DNA of 64,000 nt from positions 1,860,001-1,924,000 of the forward strand of contig NC_089434.1 in the NCBI RefSeq assembly GCF_026210795.1. The letters are read 5' to 3'. The translations under genes were made by a program, and so were the position numbers. Below the pieces are notes generated by a model that worked only from the letters and a program-made list of their open reading frames with translations, did no database searches and had not been told where the DNA came from. Source of the DNA: Rhizophagus irregularis (lineage: Eukaryota; Glomeromycota; Glomeromycetes; Glomerales; Glomeraceae). The first letter of the stretch is position 1; every line of letters begins with the position of its first letter. Shown here piece after piece: positions 10,461-23,186 of the stretch.

Positions 10461-10895
10461 CAGTAATACCTTTATAAGTGCATTCTCTATAAGTGTATAC
10501 ACTATACATGAAGCCGAAACCTCTATAAAGCTGGACAGGGTTTTGGACTTTCAGTAATTTAATTATAATAAATTATTAAAAATTATCCAGAAATCCATCT
10601 GAAACTCCAAAGACTTTATATTATAGTTTCAGCTGGATGTAAAGATTAATTTTTATCATTTATTAACTTAATTTTGATTTAAAGACGTGGCCAAAAATCA
10701 CGTGAAAAGGTTTCAGCTACAAGTATAGTATACACTATATAAATTCTCTTTAAGTGCATGGTGGGTTTGGTTCCAAGTTCTAATTTATAAGGGCTTTTAA
10801 TATTTATTTTCTATAAATGCACATTCTCTTTAAGTGCACATTCTATTATTTTTTACTATAATTCCAAGGAGGATGCACTTAAAGAAGTATTACTA
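10461..10895. mobile_element. Pogo-type MITE with internal terminus-like repeats
   Basis: The left end CAGTAATACCTTTATAAGTG, preceded by TA, matches the reverse complement of the right end (GTAATACTTCTTTAAGTGCA). CAGT-AATACCT plus an AAGTGCA block is typical of fungal pogo/Fot-like termini. At least three further copies of CTCTTTAAGTGCA or close variants lie inside (about 10475, 10745, 10822). The element is about 435 bp without a transposase frame. The right terminal base and TA are not perfect. Confidence 0.65.
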
Positions 10896-12838
10896 TTAGT
10901 ATTTATTAGTATGATAACTGCATAATAATAATTAATTTGATTCTTTAAAGAATAAAATTATTAATAAATTTAAAAACTTTAAATTTAATTCTAAATTTGC
11001 TATTTTAGTAAGTAAATTAAAAATTTTATAAATTAAATTGTACAAATCAAAAGAAAAATTAATCTGATATTATATAAGAAATTACATAAAGTAATATAAA
11101 TTTTGCAAATATAAAAAACTTAAAATTAATTTTATTTTTTATTTATTTTATAACTCTAAAATTATAAAATTATAAAATTTTTTTTTTTTTTTACAAGATA
11201 GTACAATTTGTAAGTTTATATGTAAAAATACAGAAATATTTGTTATATAACTAATTTTTTAAAAACTTTAAACTAGTTTTCTATTTATAAGATCACTTCT
11301 GTACTCTACTATCATCTTATGAAATTCATCTGTATTCTTCCATAATAACTATTGAATTATATAAGATCATCATATTATAAGGTTTTAGTATATGCTTTTA
11401 CTACTTTTTAAATAAAAAAAAGAAATGTTATGTTATATTTATATATTTTTGTATTAGTATTATATACCTTTCATAATATCCTATTTTCTTCTCTAATAAA
11501 ATTAAATAAAAAGATTACTATTTTATCTAAAAAATGTTTAAATAGTTAAAATAAAAAAACCAATAATATTAAATTGTTAATACTATACTAATAATATTAT
11601 TTATAATAGAATTCATTTTAGGCTAACTAATATTAAATTAAATGTAATGTAAAATACATAGCTAATTCAAAATTTTTTACAGTAGATGTAATTATTTCTT
11701 ATAGAGTTTTTCTTAAAATTAAAATTAAACATTATATAATTTACTTATTGAAAGATATTGATCTTTTACTAAAATACAATTAATATATTTCATAAGTTTT
11801 AGCTTTTATAAAAATTACAACTTTTTATGCATTACTTGTTAAATAACAGATTCATTGAGTTTATTAATTTTAAAACAACCTGAAAAAATATTAAATAATA
11901 AATTTAAAATTATAAATTAAATGTTAAAATTAAAGATTATAAATGAAATAACAGTAAAGCTTTAAAAAGGATCTGGTAAAAAAAAGTTAATTGATAAAAA
12001 AAAGTTCAAAAAAAAGGGATGATAATTATAGTGATAAAGATGGTAATTATTCTGGTAATAATAATAAGATAATAGTGAAATAATAATGAATAAAGAATAT
12101 TGAAGATATAAATGATGGCAAAGAAACTTTTATTAGTTAATATTAATGCAAATAAGTTATATATCCAATTAGTTGAATCTGTCACAATTAGTATTTCTCC
12201 AATTACAAATAACTGTATTTGCAAAATATTTATTTCCAAAAAAAAAATTGGTGTATTGACAATGTTGCAAGTTAAACAAGTATTGGAAAGCAAGGTAAGC
12301 AAAAAAAAATTAATAATGATCGAATTTGTGTCTGTTGTTCCTGCAATACCTTCATAAGGATTAATATTATTCAGTTCTTATGCATCATCCATCGTAATCA
12401 AATCAGTTCTTGGAATAAAAACAGGTTCGGAGTAGCAAGCAATCTAATTCATTTCTTAGCGCATAATCTTTTTCACATTACAAGCATTTCCCATGATCTG
12501 TAATTCTTTATCTTTAACAATATCGTCCCTAACTTTTTGAGAATGCTATAAGTGAGGTTTCGAATACCGGAAAGAAGTGAAAGAAGCATCCTATTGATCC
12601 AGATCTTTAGGAACCTATAAACAAGCAAAGTATGAAGTAGTAAAAAATGTCCTTTTATAGCGCTAGAAAATTTAATCCTCCTTGCAAACTGCATAACCCC
12701 AAATGAATAAATACGTAAAAACAAAAAAAATTTTTTTTATTAATACATTTAATACATGCAAAATAAATATATATCGGGTCTATGCCATAGTACATGCGAA
12801 AAATACATCGAACGTGACATCTACGCTACTATACATGA
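10896..12838. other. AT-rich intergenic DNA
   Basis: Nothing I can support as a gene. A frame at 12112-12357 has a GTAAGC after position 12294, but its residues are low complexity and no partner exon was found. Confidence 0.45.
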
Positions 12839-13032
12839 TTATTTTTTCGAACGGTATTCTTCTATCCTAGCTTTTTTCTTTGAAGATTCGTCTTCCGCAT
12901 ATACCCTATCTTTCAACAGCCCTACTATTATTTTCAAAACCTTCTTCACAGCACTACACAAATGATTAGTATACGCTGGAACTTTTGTCCAAGGCCTTGT
13001 TAAATTTAATAATAACGGGAACTTTCACTCGT
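12839..13032 (-). pseudogene. Terminal exon relic of a basic protein, frame broken
   Basis: After a good acceptor (TTTTTCAG, ending at 13033) the minus strand reads RVKVPVIIKFNKALDK, then a stop. A frame one base away reads VPAYTNHLCSAVKKVLKIIV and continues KDRVYAEDESSKKKARIEEYRSKK to a stop at 12839. Removing one A in an A-run near 12985 would join them. The second frame is clearly protein-like with an alternating Lys/Glu tail. Family not recognised. Upstream exons were not found; it ends about 385 nt before the SCYL2-like gene on the other strand. Confidence 0.4.
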
Positions 13033-13416
13033 CTGAAAAATTTCACCCGGAGAATAGAACAATCCCTGACTGATGCCACAAAGTTAGACCTAGTTTGTAC
13101 ACAATTAAAATATTTTATTTTCACGTGCAATGAATGAACCAATGAATATTCATTTGATCAGCATATACGCCATTATGGTAAAAAACAAAAAAAAACCGTT
13201 TAAAAAAATGTTTCTCTAATTCTCTCATCAATCAACCTTATCAAAAAAAACTTTTTTTCTTTTCTTATAAATTAATTCCAATAAAAACGATTAAAACACG
13301 ACGTCAAATAAATTCATATATTTTCCTTAGGATATACCTTTTTAACTAATTGTGTCTTTTTTTTTTATCATTAAATAAAATTTGAAATTTATTTATTATA
13401 AAATTATATAAAAGAA

Positions 13417-16400
13417 ATGTTTCAGCAAGTTAAAACAGGTTATTTACTTTCTTTTTTTTTAAAAGTATTATAATAAAATTACTTTATTTTAATGATCGTT
13501 CTTCGTTTTTTAGTTGTATCCTACGTAGCTGGAACGTCAACGCTTCGTCAATACGATCTTGGTGAACAAGTTGCCAGTTCAGGTTTATGGAAGATCTTTG
13601 CAGGTGGATGATATTTTTGTTTTCTTAAATAATTTTTTAAAATGACTCTTATTAATCTAATTTAATTATTGATAGGTACTAAAAAGACGACAGGACAAAA
13701 AGTAGCCGTATTTGTGGGTATTAGAAATCTAAATCTTAAATTAATCGGGTTTATTATAAAATTATTAATGAATAAATATTATTTAGATGTTTGAAAAAAA
13801 GATTATAGACAATCCTTTAAGGAAAGGTTATGATAAAAAAGAGACCGAAAGGGTTTATACAGTTTTAAAAAAAGAGGTAATAAAAAAATATTTATTTATA
13901 ATTATTTTAATTTTAAATATATTTTTACTTATTTGTATTTGATTTTAGGCTAGTCAATTGTCGCGACTTCGCCATCCATCACTATTAGAAGTTGTTGAAG
14001 CTGTTGAGGAAACAAGAACAGTTATCACATTTGCAACTGAACCTATTTTGGCTTCTCTATCAAATTTACTTGGAAATTATGATAATTTATCTCCTATCCC
14101 GAGCGACATTAAGAGTTTTGATATGGATGAATTAGAGGTACAAATTATTTAGTAACGTTTTCTTGAAATGTAATCTTTTTTAAAATAATTTTATGTAGAT
14201 TCAGAAGGGTTTACTTCAAGTCGGAAAAGGCTTACAATTTTGTCATAATGATGCTAAAATTGTTCATTCAAATCTTGTTCCAGAAGCAATATTTGTAAAT
14301 ACAAAGGTATAGATATAATAAATAAAATTTTTTATTTAAAGAATAACTGATGCTTATATTTATTTTAATTAGGGAGACTGGAAAATTGGAGGGTAATTTA
14401 AATTTAATCATTTTTAATTAGATTTTTCAGTTTAATTTATCTTGTCGAAAAAAAAAAAATGTATACATATATATTAGATTTGGATTCGGCACTTTTCTCA
14501 ATAATCCTGATTCCCCAGTACCTTACGAATATCCAGATTATGATGTTCGAATACCAAGTTACGCGCAAAAAAATTATGATTACATGGGTAAATAAATATA
14601 CCTAAGTTCTTTAAATTTGTTGTGCCTCAGATGACGACTGATCTAATTTTTTGGTCAATTTTATGATGCCTTAAGAGAGTGGCTAAAATAATTCATCTGA
14701 AGTGCGAACTGACGGTTAACACACAACATATTTATACTAAAAAACTTATTGTCTTCGATTTCTTTGTAAATTTAGCGCCTGAATACGTGTTGGATGAGAA
14801 TCTTGATTTCGCGAATGACATGTTTGCGCTTGGCTGTTTAATATATACGGTGCATAGACATGGCAAACCTCCAATGGAAAACCATAATAGTATTCACACA
14901 TATCGAAAAAATATTGAAAATTTATCATCGATAAATTACGACCATCTTCCATACCATCTTCATGGTAGTTTTTGAAATTTTATTCTATTTTTATTATAAT
15001 GATTAAATATCTAATCGGTTTATATATTTTTATTGTCTAGAGGTTATGTATAATCTTATTACGCGATATCCATCTCAGAGAATGACTGCAGCTGAATTTC
15101 AAACGTGCAAATACTTTGATAATGTCTTAGTTTCAACTGTGAAATTCTTTGAAAGCTTTCCTGAGAAAACCGCAGACGACAAAGCAAATTTTATGAAAGG
15201 CTTAATCAGAATTTTGCCGCAATTTCCTGAAAGAGTACTAGTTCGCAAGGTAAATTTACTTTAAAATATATTTTTATTTATATAGAAGGAAATAATTAAC
15301 TAATATATTAAATATGATTTAGATTTTACCATCTCTTCTTCAAGAAATGAAGGATCATTCACTTTTGGCTTATACTCTTCCTAATATTTTCTTTATAGCA
15401 CAAAAATTATCTCCTAATGATTTTTGCGAAAAAGTTCTTACTCCTCTTAAACCAATATTTTCTGTTTCTGAACCAATGCAAAATATGATAACTTGCCTAG
15501 ATAATATTGATTTGTTTCAACAAAAAACCTCATCTTATATATTTAAAGAAGGTATTTTATAAGCAAACTTAACTTTTTATATTATAAATTTTACTAACTT
15601 TACGCGCACCATAGATGTAATGCCCTTAATTTATCATGCGTTGGAAGCTAAAACACCTGCAATACAAGACAAAGTTCTTAAAGTTATTCCAGCGATAGCT
15701 GATTCTTTAGATATTTCGACTGTTAAGGTTTCATTATTTCCAAGGATTCAGGTATGAAGAAATATTTTTTTTTAACAAATATAGATTCAATTATAATTAA
15801 TGATTTTTATAATTTTTAACAGAATTTGTTTATCCATACTACACTATTATCCATTAAAGTTATAGCCTTAGTCTGCCTTCAATCATTAATAAAATTTTTG
15901 GACAATGTAGGTCTATTTGTTAATTATTGGTTATTTCAGTTTATAATTGCTTACATTATTAATTTTTCTCTTTTTGTTGCGTAGTTTACGATAACGGAAA
16001 AACTTATACCTTTGTTAAAAGGTATCAAAACAAAAGAAGCCACTGTAATGGTAAATAATTTTTTGTTATAATTAAATTTATGCATTATATATATATTTAA
16101 TATGCTTTATATTATAGGTTACTACGCTATCAGTGTTCGAAGAAATGGGCAAGAATGGAGAAAAAGATGTTATAGCTACTGAAATAATACCACAATTATG
16201 GAGACTATCTGTTGTTCCTACGTTAAATCTTCAACAGGTATGAAATTATAATTTATACAGAAGTTTTTTTTTTAAAAAAATTTCTCTGTACTAAATTTTT
16301 CACCCTTTTAGTTTCAAAAATTCATGGATGTGATCAAAAAATTATCTATGAAAGTTGAACAGGATCATTCTCGTCAACTTCAAGACATTAGGAATATTGA

Positions 16401-17350
16401 AGATAATACAAAGAAATATGTAGAAGGAGGAAAAAGTAGTGATGATGTAGTTCCCGTTGATTTTGAAAAGCTTGTTGGTTCATCAGGAGGAACAATAAAT
16501 GGTAATACAAGAAATGGCATTAGTAATGGTGCCATTGAAATTCCATCGGATCCTTTTGACACACCGGGTAATAATCCTGTTGCCGAATTTATGACTACAT
16601 TAGGATCTTCTAATATGGTACGTTTTTATTCAAAAATTCTTCTCTCTAATATTTTAAAATAGGTTTGCCAATAATTTTTTTAATTATTAGAATTCGACGA
16701 AAAGTGATAGAAAATTGTCATCATCATCCGTTCAATCTGATTTCTTCATAACAAATGGAGGAATTACTCCAATGTCACCAAAACCTCGTAATTCATTAAA
16801 TTCAACAAATTCATATGCAGGAAGTAAAGCTCATTCGCAGACACAATCAATAAATTCATTTTCTACAACATCTAAACCTTCACTTGATATAATTCCATCA
16901 TTACCGCCACCAAATTCTTCAAAAGCAGGAACACTTTCATCAACTTCAACTACTACTTCAATTTCATCAAGTCTTTTTAATTCAATAGCAACAACTTCAC
17001 GAATGTCTCAACAAAATTTTGATCATTCAAATACAATGAATACGTCTAGGCCATCATCAAATACGCCATCTTTAAACAACATATATTCACCTAATACAAA
17101 TACAAACACAAGTTTTAATTCCCAATTTAATTCAATGTCATCATTGCCAAACAAAAATAATAATACACTTAATTTGAATAAGAATATGAATACTCCTCCA
17201 TCTCAACCTATGTTTAATGCCGGAAGTATACTTCAACCCATAAATTCAAATAAGTCAGGGTTAAACAACAACGGCAATAGTAATAATAATTCAAGTACTA
17301 ACCAAAAAATAAGCAAGGGAGATTTAACGATGTTCGATCCCTATTCGTAA
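13417..17350 (+). CDS. SCYL2/Scy1-like pseudokinase, 17 exons, 888 aa
   Basis: Exons: 13417-13438, 13514-13603, 13676-13713, 13787-13876, 13949-14137, 14199-14306, 14373-14392, 14478-14587, 14776-14964, 15041-15249, 15323-15551, 15615-15751, 15823-15906, 15985-16050, 16118-16237, 16312-16617, 16691-17350; all GT-AG, total 2667 nt in one frame. SCYL2/Scy1 proteins are pseudokinases on endosome/Golgi membranes that bind clathrin coats. Residues about 20-330 are a degenerate kinase domain: a poor glycine loop ([16 protein letters not shown]), VAVFMFEKK in place of [13 protein letters not shown] in place of the HRD loop, GFG in place of DFG, intact APEY. Residues about 340-610 are HEAT-like helices ([33 protein letters not shown]). 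The tail from about 650 is Ser/Asn/Thr-rich and disordered, as in family members. The start is supported by a 22-nt first exon that keeps phase. Confidence 0.88.
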
Positions 17351-17840
17351 AATTTTTTTGTTAGATATATTTATTATTATTTAGAGGGAAATAGCAGAGT
17401 TGTACAATTTATAATGATTAAATATATGTTAAAATTATTTATATAGTATTAAAATAAATTATACCATGTAATATTATAAATTAATTAATATGCGTTATTT
17501 TACAAAAATCAAAATTAATATAATTCAAAAATTTCGAAGGTAAATTAATATAAATAAAAATTTAGCATTATCTGTTACGTCCCTTTCTATAAAATGAATA
17601 AAGTATTTAATATGAATTAAACACATTAATCAAAAATTAAATGTATAGGGATTGAAGAAAATTTCTTTGGTGTATAGATCTCTGATATTAAGAATTAATA
17701 TGAAAGAATAGACAAACTTAAAATGCGAGTTTAGCGTTTAAACATTTTTTTTTCAAATATCAGATATCATGAATTTCTAATTAAAAATCAAAGCCTGCCA
17801 AAAACTGCCATTAAAAATAAGTGACCAAAAATGCTTAATT
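17351..17840. other. Short convergent intergenic region
   Basis: The SCYL2-like gene and the first kinase-Sel1 gene end here tail to tail. The sequence is AT-rich with several AATAAA-like strings on both strands, fitting two 3' ends; no further gene. Confidence 0.5.
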
Positions 17841-20654
17841 TTAACTATTTTTTGACGATAAATTATCTAGCCTTTCTTTAGCTTCATGACTTCCATTCTT
17901 TACGGCTTTTTCGTACCAATAAATAGCTTTTTCTATATTCTTTTCTGTTCCCTTACCTTGTTCGTATAAAAATGCAAGACTTTTTTGTGCATCACGATTT
18001 TCTTCTTGAGCAGCTATTTTGTAAAAATCGAATGCTTTTTCTTTATTCATATTCACTCCAATTCCATGATCATAACAATATCCAACTTTATACTGAGCAT
18101 CTACAAATCCTTGATCAGCTGATTTTTTATAAAACCCAAATGCTCTAACTTTATTTTGAAGTATACCCTCTAATTCGCAACATTTGCCCAAGTTATATAA
18201 TGCAACTTTACTGTCATCTTCTGCTGCTTTCTGATACCACCAACACATATTATCTAAAATGTTTATTGATTTTTCATCATAATCATAACGTTCAACATTA
18301 ATTTGTGCCACGTTATTATATAATTCAAATCCTTTTTTCTTATTAACCTCAGTTCCAATACCGTTTACATAGCAATATCCTAGTAAGAGTTTTGCATAAA
18401 AAAAATTATTATCAGCCGATTTTTTATACCATTCAAATGCTTTAACCTCATCTTTTTCAACACCAGTTCCTAGTTCATAATATTCGCCTAAATTATATTG
18501 TGCTATTTCATGTCCATTTTCTGCTGCTTTATGATACCAATGAAAAGCCTTTTCTAAATCTTTCTTTGTTCCTATTCCATTTTCGTGTAAAAATCCAAAA
18601 TTATTTTGTGCTCTACTATAATTTCCTTCTTCAGCAGCTATTTTAAATAATTCAAAAGCCTTTACATGATTAATATCTGTTCCAATTCCACGATAATAAC
18701 AACGTCCTATTAAAAATTGTGCATTTATATTTTCTTGTTCGGCCGATTTTTTATAAATTTCAAATGCTTTACTAGGGTTTTTTTCTATTCCTTTTCCAAA
18801 TTGATAACATTTTCCTAAATGATATAATGCACTTGAATTTCCATTATTAGCTGCTTTTTCATACCAATAAAAAGCTTTCTTTAAATCTACATTTGTTCTT
18901 GCTGTACCTTCTTCATATAAATTACCAAGGTAAAGCTGTGCACATATGCTATTATTCCCTATGGCATTACGCAAACAAATAATTGCTAATGGAATATTAA
19001 TCTCAGTTCCTGTTCCCAATTGATAGCATTTACTTAAATAAACTTGTGCAATATGATAATTATCTTCTGACGCTTTTGAAAATAATTTAAATGCTTCATG
19101 AATATTATTTTCAATAATAATACCATTATAATAAAGAAACCCGAGAAGGAAAATATATTGAGGTTTTGTTTGATTATTCATAAGCCAGTTAAAAATGTCA
19201 TTACTTGGAATTTGATCGTAAAGATTAATACATTGATTAATAAATTGATTTGTTTCCATAAAGTTATATCCTCTTTTATCTTGTACCTTAATCAACAATG
19301 TAATTAATTTATCAACAATTTTTTCGATAGTTAAACCACTTATCTCATCAAACAATTTTTTCGCTTGTTTTAATATATATAGAGGAATTTCATTTTCTGT
19401 CATATCATCTAAATCATATTTTAGTATAAAATCGCTTATTACTAAATCAGTAAATTCATCCTCTTTTGACACCTTATTTTCTGTATTTTCTACATGTACG
19501 ATAGAATTAATTTCTCCATTATTTTCATGAGAAATTATTGACTTTAGAGATGAAACAACTTTTTGTATATTAGGTCTTTTATTAGGATCATCTACCCAAC
19601 ATGCTAATTTTTTTTTTTTTAGAAAAAAGAGCCAACGTAAATAAATAAAATAAATATTGAAAAGAATATTATTTAAATTTAATAATTTACCTTCGTATAA
19701 ATTACTATATTCAGGTGGTGTATTTTTAATAATATCCTCCCTCATTCCATTTCTTATAGCTATAGCTAAACTTGCATCGTATGGTGTATTTTCGTCATAA
19801 AAAGGTCTACGCCCACTTGATAACTGCCAAAAAAGGACACCAATACTATAGACATCTGATTTAGTAGTTATTACATATGATTGATTTTCTAAGCATTTTG
19901 GATCTACGTATGGTAGCAGACCGTGTGCATCTTTAAGATAATTTGGTGCTTCAGATATCTTTCTAGATAGGCCGAAGTCTGCTAATTTAACATTATTCCG
20001 ATGTATGAGTACGTTATACGCATGCTAAGATATAGATATAATATTATTAATCTTATATAAATTACAGTGAATTATTATGTTTATTGTGTTACCAAATCAC
20101 AATGTATTATTCCTTCATCATGAACACATTCTACAGCATTTGCAAGTTGCAATGCCAACCGATATTTATCATTCCATTCAAGTTCGTTGAATTTTTCCTT
20201 TAAATAAGAATACAATGAACCACCATCAGCATATTCGAGAATTAACAAATATTTATTTATCTGATTAGCTAAACCAGAAGTTTCTAGTTTTGAAACTCCA
20301 TAAAATCGTAAAATGTTTGGATGAAAATCAACTTCTCGCTGTATTTCTATCTATAAAATATTCTAACGAGTTAATACTAATTTTGCTTATTAACTATCGG
20401 AAATTGGCAATACTGTATCATCATTTGAAATTTAAATGAATTACCTCATTCAAGATTTCTTTAACAGTTAATTTATATGAAGATTTAACAATCAAAAGAG
20501 TGTCGGTTCCTTTCCAATTCGCTTGATAAATATTTCCGACTGAACCATGATTAATTTCTTTCATATTAGTGAATTCGGAATAAGGATAATATTTTATATT
20601 AACTGTTTTTTCTACCCATTCAACGGGGTCATCAAATTGCTTATATGTCATCAT
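17841..20654 (-). CDS. Protein kinase with C-terminal Sel1 repeats, 854 aa (paralog 1)
   Basis: Four exons: 20445-20654, 20093-20350, 19691-20024, 17841-19603, all GT-AG and in phase. Residues about 25-320 form a TKL-like kinase domain: loop GSVGNIY, lysine in LLIVKSSY, catalytic HCDLHAYNVLI (HCD replaces HRD), ADFGLS, then DPKC at the APE position, and CWVDDPNKRP near the C-lobe end. From about residue 405 there are about 12 Sel1-like repeats of 36 aa (consensus AQYNLGxxYExGxG...KAFxWYxKAAExG); one or two in the middle (around NVERYDYDEKSINILD) are decayed. Sel1 repeats act as protein scaffolds; signalling is inferred. The first ATG of a double Met is used. It shares exon lengths with the gene at 24519-28715. 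Confidence 0.85.
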
Positions 20655-21713
20655 TTCTCATTAATGTTAAAATTGAGAAAAAAAGAGATTTTCCAACCTG
20701 ACCGTTGACCCGATATATTTTGGGTTGTTTTTTATATATAAAAAAAATGCATGATTTGTGGTACAATATTTATTAATGTTTATGAAATTGTGCTACATTA
20801 TACAGAATTACAGATCGTCAATTTCAGTCTTATAACGTGACAGTCGTGACATCATCTTTCCAAGTATATATTTCAAAGAGCTTTCACAATTGTGAAAATG
20901 TATCCCGTTCCATAGTACTGTATCTATTAGTTTTCCAGAAGAGAGAAACAAAGTAAAAATCTACCGTTAATACTGTATATAATATACAAATAAATAATTT
21001 TATGTCATAGAAATAATATCTTTTCAAGTTAATTAGCTGAAAATTTTAATTTCAGGTGTAATTAACAAAACGAATTTTAATTTGGCTTAGTTGTTAAGGT
21101 CATAAACATAATTATGGAGATATACATAATGAAAATATTCAAGATTGCATTTTTTTTATTTTTTTACCGGTGTGCGTTTACTGTAAACAGTACAAGGAAT
21201 AAATTTACTATCAAAACATTGTCCAATAATAATACCATTAGTCATTAAAAAATTACATGATTCTGGACACTTTGAATTTAACATATTTTAATGCCAAATA
21301 ATTTTTTCTATATTGTTAATTACATACGAAAACAAGAATAAATTCTTATTGTATCATGCAGTTTTTTGCAATATTGATGAAGGGACTTATAAACTATTTA
21401 TTACATTATGAAGGCCTAAGTGTCTATTCACCCCGTTAAATAAAGTATCTATCTAATAAAAGAATCACCTAACGCTAAATACATAGTAAATTAAAATAAA
21501 AGATATATAAAAAGAAAAAGAAAGCCTAAAATAAAAAAGAAAAAAATTTCTACATGAATAAGAAAATGGTTAGTGTCTCCGGGTTGAACTGTGTTATCGG
21601 TCCGATACAGCAGCTTTCTCGATTAAAACCGTAAATAAATCATACCCTACAAGGGTGCTATAAACCTATAAATCGTAAATCCAGAAAAAAACTTGACCGT
21701 CCTTATTCAATCT
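20655..21713. other. Upstream/intergenic region
   Basis: No gene supported. It probably holds the promoter of the kinase gene at its left; 21575-21710 is less AT-rich but broken by stops in all frames. Confidence 0.4.
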
Positions 21714-21805
21714 CTAATCTAAATCCAAATCTACATCCGCACGCGTAATCGCTTTCTTTTTCTTGCGTTTCTTCCTATTATCTTCTTCCGTCTCATTCAA
21801 GTCCA
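21714..21805 (-). pseudogene. Possible terminal exon with basic tail
   Basis: Between an AG at 21806-21807 and a stop at 21714 the minus strand reads VDLNETEEDNRKK, a KKRKKKK nuclear-localisation-like run, then AITRADVDLDLD. The lysine/arginine run followed by an acidic terminus looks like the end of a real nuclear protein. No upstream exon was found, so it is either a relic or the last exon of a gene I could not assemble. Confidence 0.3.
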
Positions 21806-22483
21806 CTTATGCATATCAATTTGATCCTTAATTCATTTAGATTTATGTATTTGTTCACTTTTTGATCGGCAGTAAGTTATTTGTTTGAAACGTGTTGCAA
21901 AAGGTAAGTCTTTTTCATACATACAAAACAGAAGATATTCAAGTGCTTTAATAGATAATCAACCGAATTCAATATCATTTAATATATGTTGCTGCTTTTG
22001 AACACTAAATTAAGAAGAATATTATCTTCTGATAATAGTACTATTTCCGCAACTTTAGATAATAATTCTGGCGAATAATTGTTTTGGCAGTTTTTACAAA
22101 TTTCAGGTAATTGAAAATAATCTACAGCATATTATATTTTGTTAACTAATGAAATTTCTCTAATTGATCCTGTGTAATTATTCTATTCTATTCATATTTA
22201 ATACTCAAATGATTATTAAATTTTCCATCTCATCGAATAATTTGAAAAATAAAAAAATTACGACTTTAGAAAATGTTTGTCCGGAGTCTGTCATTAAGTC
22301 GTGATTTATTATCGTATCATTTATATTTTTACTTTCACATAGCTAGTAAGTAGTAACTAAAAAAAAGTTCTTACTCTGACACTGAAATGGGAAGTAAATT
22401 TACTATACTGTATTACTATATTTAATGGGAGTTCCATTAAACATACTGAGAATTAATATATTAATATTAGTACGTCTTAGACT
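21806..22483. other. Intergenic DNA
   Basis: No gene or clear repeat seen. A GTAAGT-like donor at about 21903 (AAAAGGTAAGTC) has no partner exon that I can support. Confidence 0.4.
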
Positions 22484-22620
22484 AGACTATAATGTGCTAG
22501 GACGTTAATCTACTAGATAGATTATAGTGTGATTATTAGACTATAATGTGCTAAGAATATAAGATGTTATTAGACTATAATGTGCTAAGAATATAAGATG
22601 TTATAGGTACACTATAGTCT
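22484..22620. repeat. 34-bp tandem repeat inside a small inverted-repeat element
   Basis: 22535-22568 and 22569-22602 are identical 34-nt copies (ATTAGACTATAATGTGCTAA plus 14 nt). A diverged copy lies at about 22484-22500. The right side (CACTATAGTCTACTATA) is the inverse of the left end, so the whole looks like a short MITE with a duplicated core. Confidence 0.6.
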
Positions 22621-22788
22621 ACTATATTATACTCATAATTTTATTTCAGTTTATGAGGGGTGGTAGAAATAATTTTATTTTATGGAGTGGTGGGATGAGT
22701 ATGCTTCTCTCTGCGCCCTTTTTATTATCAAAGAGCTATACATCTGTTTGCCTCTTCGGCGCTGCATCCAGAATCTGTTGGGTCTATA

Positions 22789-22935
22789 ATGGCTTCAGCA
22801 TACAATTTTAAGATCAGGTGGAATAAGGTATCAAGTAAAAATACTAACCCGTTCGAGATGAATTATATGGTTCTTCAGTTCGTTCTTCGCAGATTACATT
22901 CAATATTGTTAGGTGTTAAAATGGTAAGCCATTAA
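22789..22935 (+). CDS. Small ORF or first exon, 48 aa
   Basis: ATG at 22789 gives MASAYNFKIRWNKVSSKNTN and continues to a stop at 22935. The frame has mixed codons and lies in a locally balanced stretch. After codon 45 there is an excellent donor (ATGGTAAGC at 22921), so it may be a first exon with later exons lost or unrecognised. Family unknown. Confidence 0.3.
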   Translation: MASAYNFKIRWNKVSSKNTNPFEMNYMVLQFVLRRLHSILLGVKMVSH

Positions 22936-23186
22936 ATTTCGAATATACATAAGGGACTTACTTGATTTAGTTGGGCTTTCTCATCAAGCATCTTGTTCTC
23001 TATATGAATTATTTGTCTCTTCGTTTGTATTTTCCAGAAAAGATCTATCTGTTTCGACTTTTTATCACCTTTATATTATTATATAGAAAGAGTGACAATA
23101 TATTATCAGCCTGAAACAACGGATAAACACCCAGTCTTTCCTTTACTGACACGCAATCCGCAAAGTAGTCCATTGAAGCACTGCAC

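Noticed and set aside
14679-14770. Upstream part of the plus frame starting at 14679
   Set aside because: It lies in the intron 14588-14775 of the SCYL2-like gene; splicing at 14776 gives the conserved MAPEY block.
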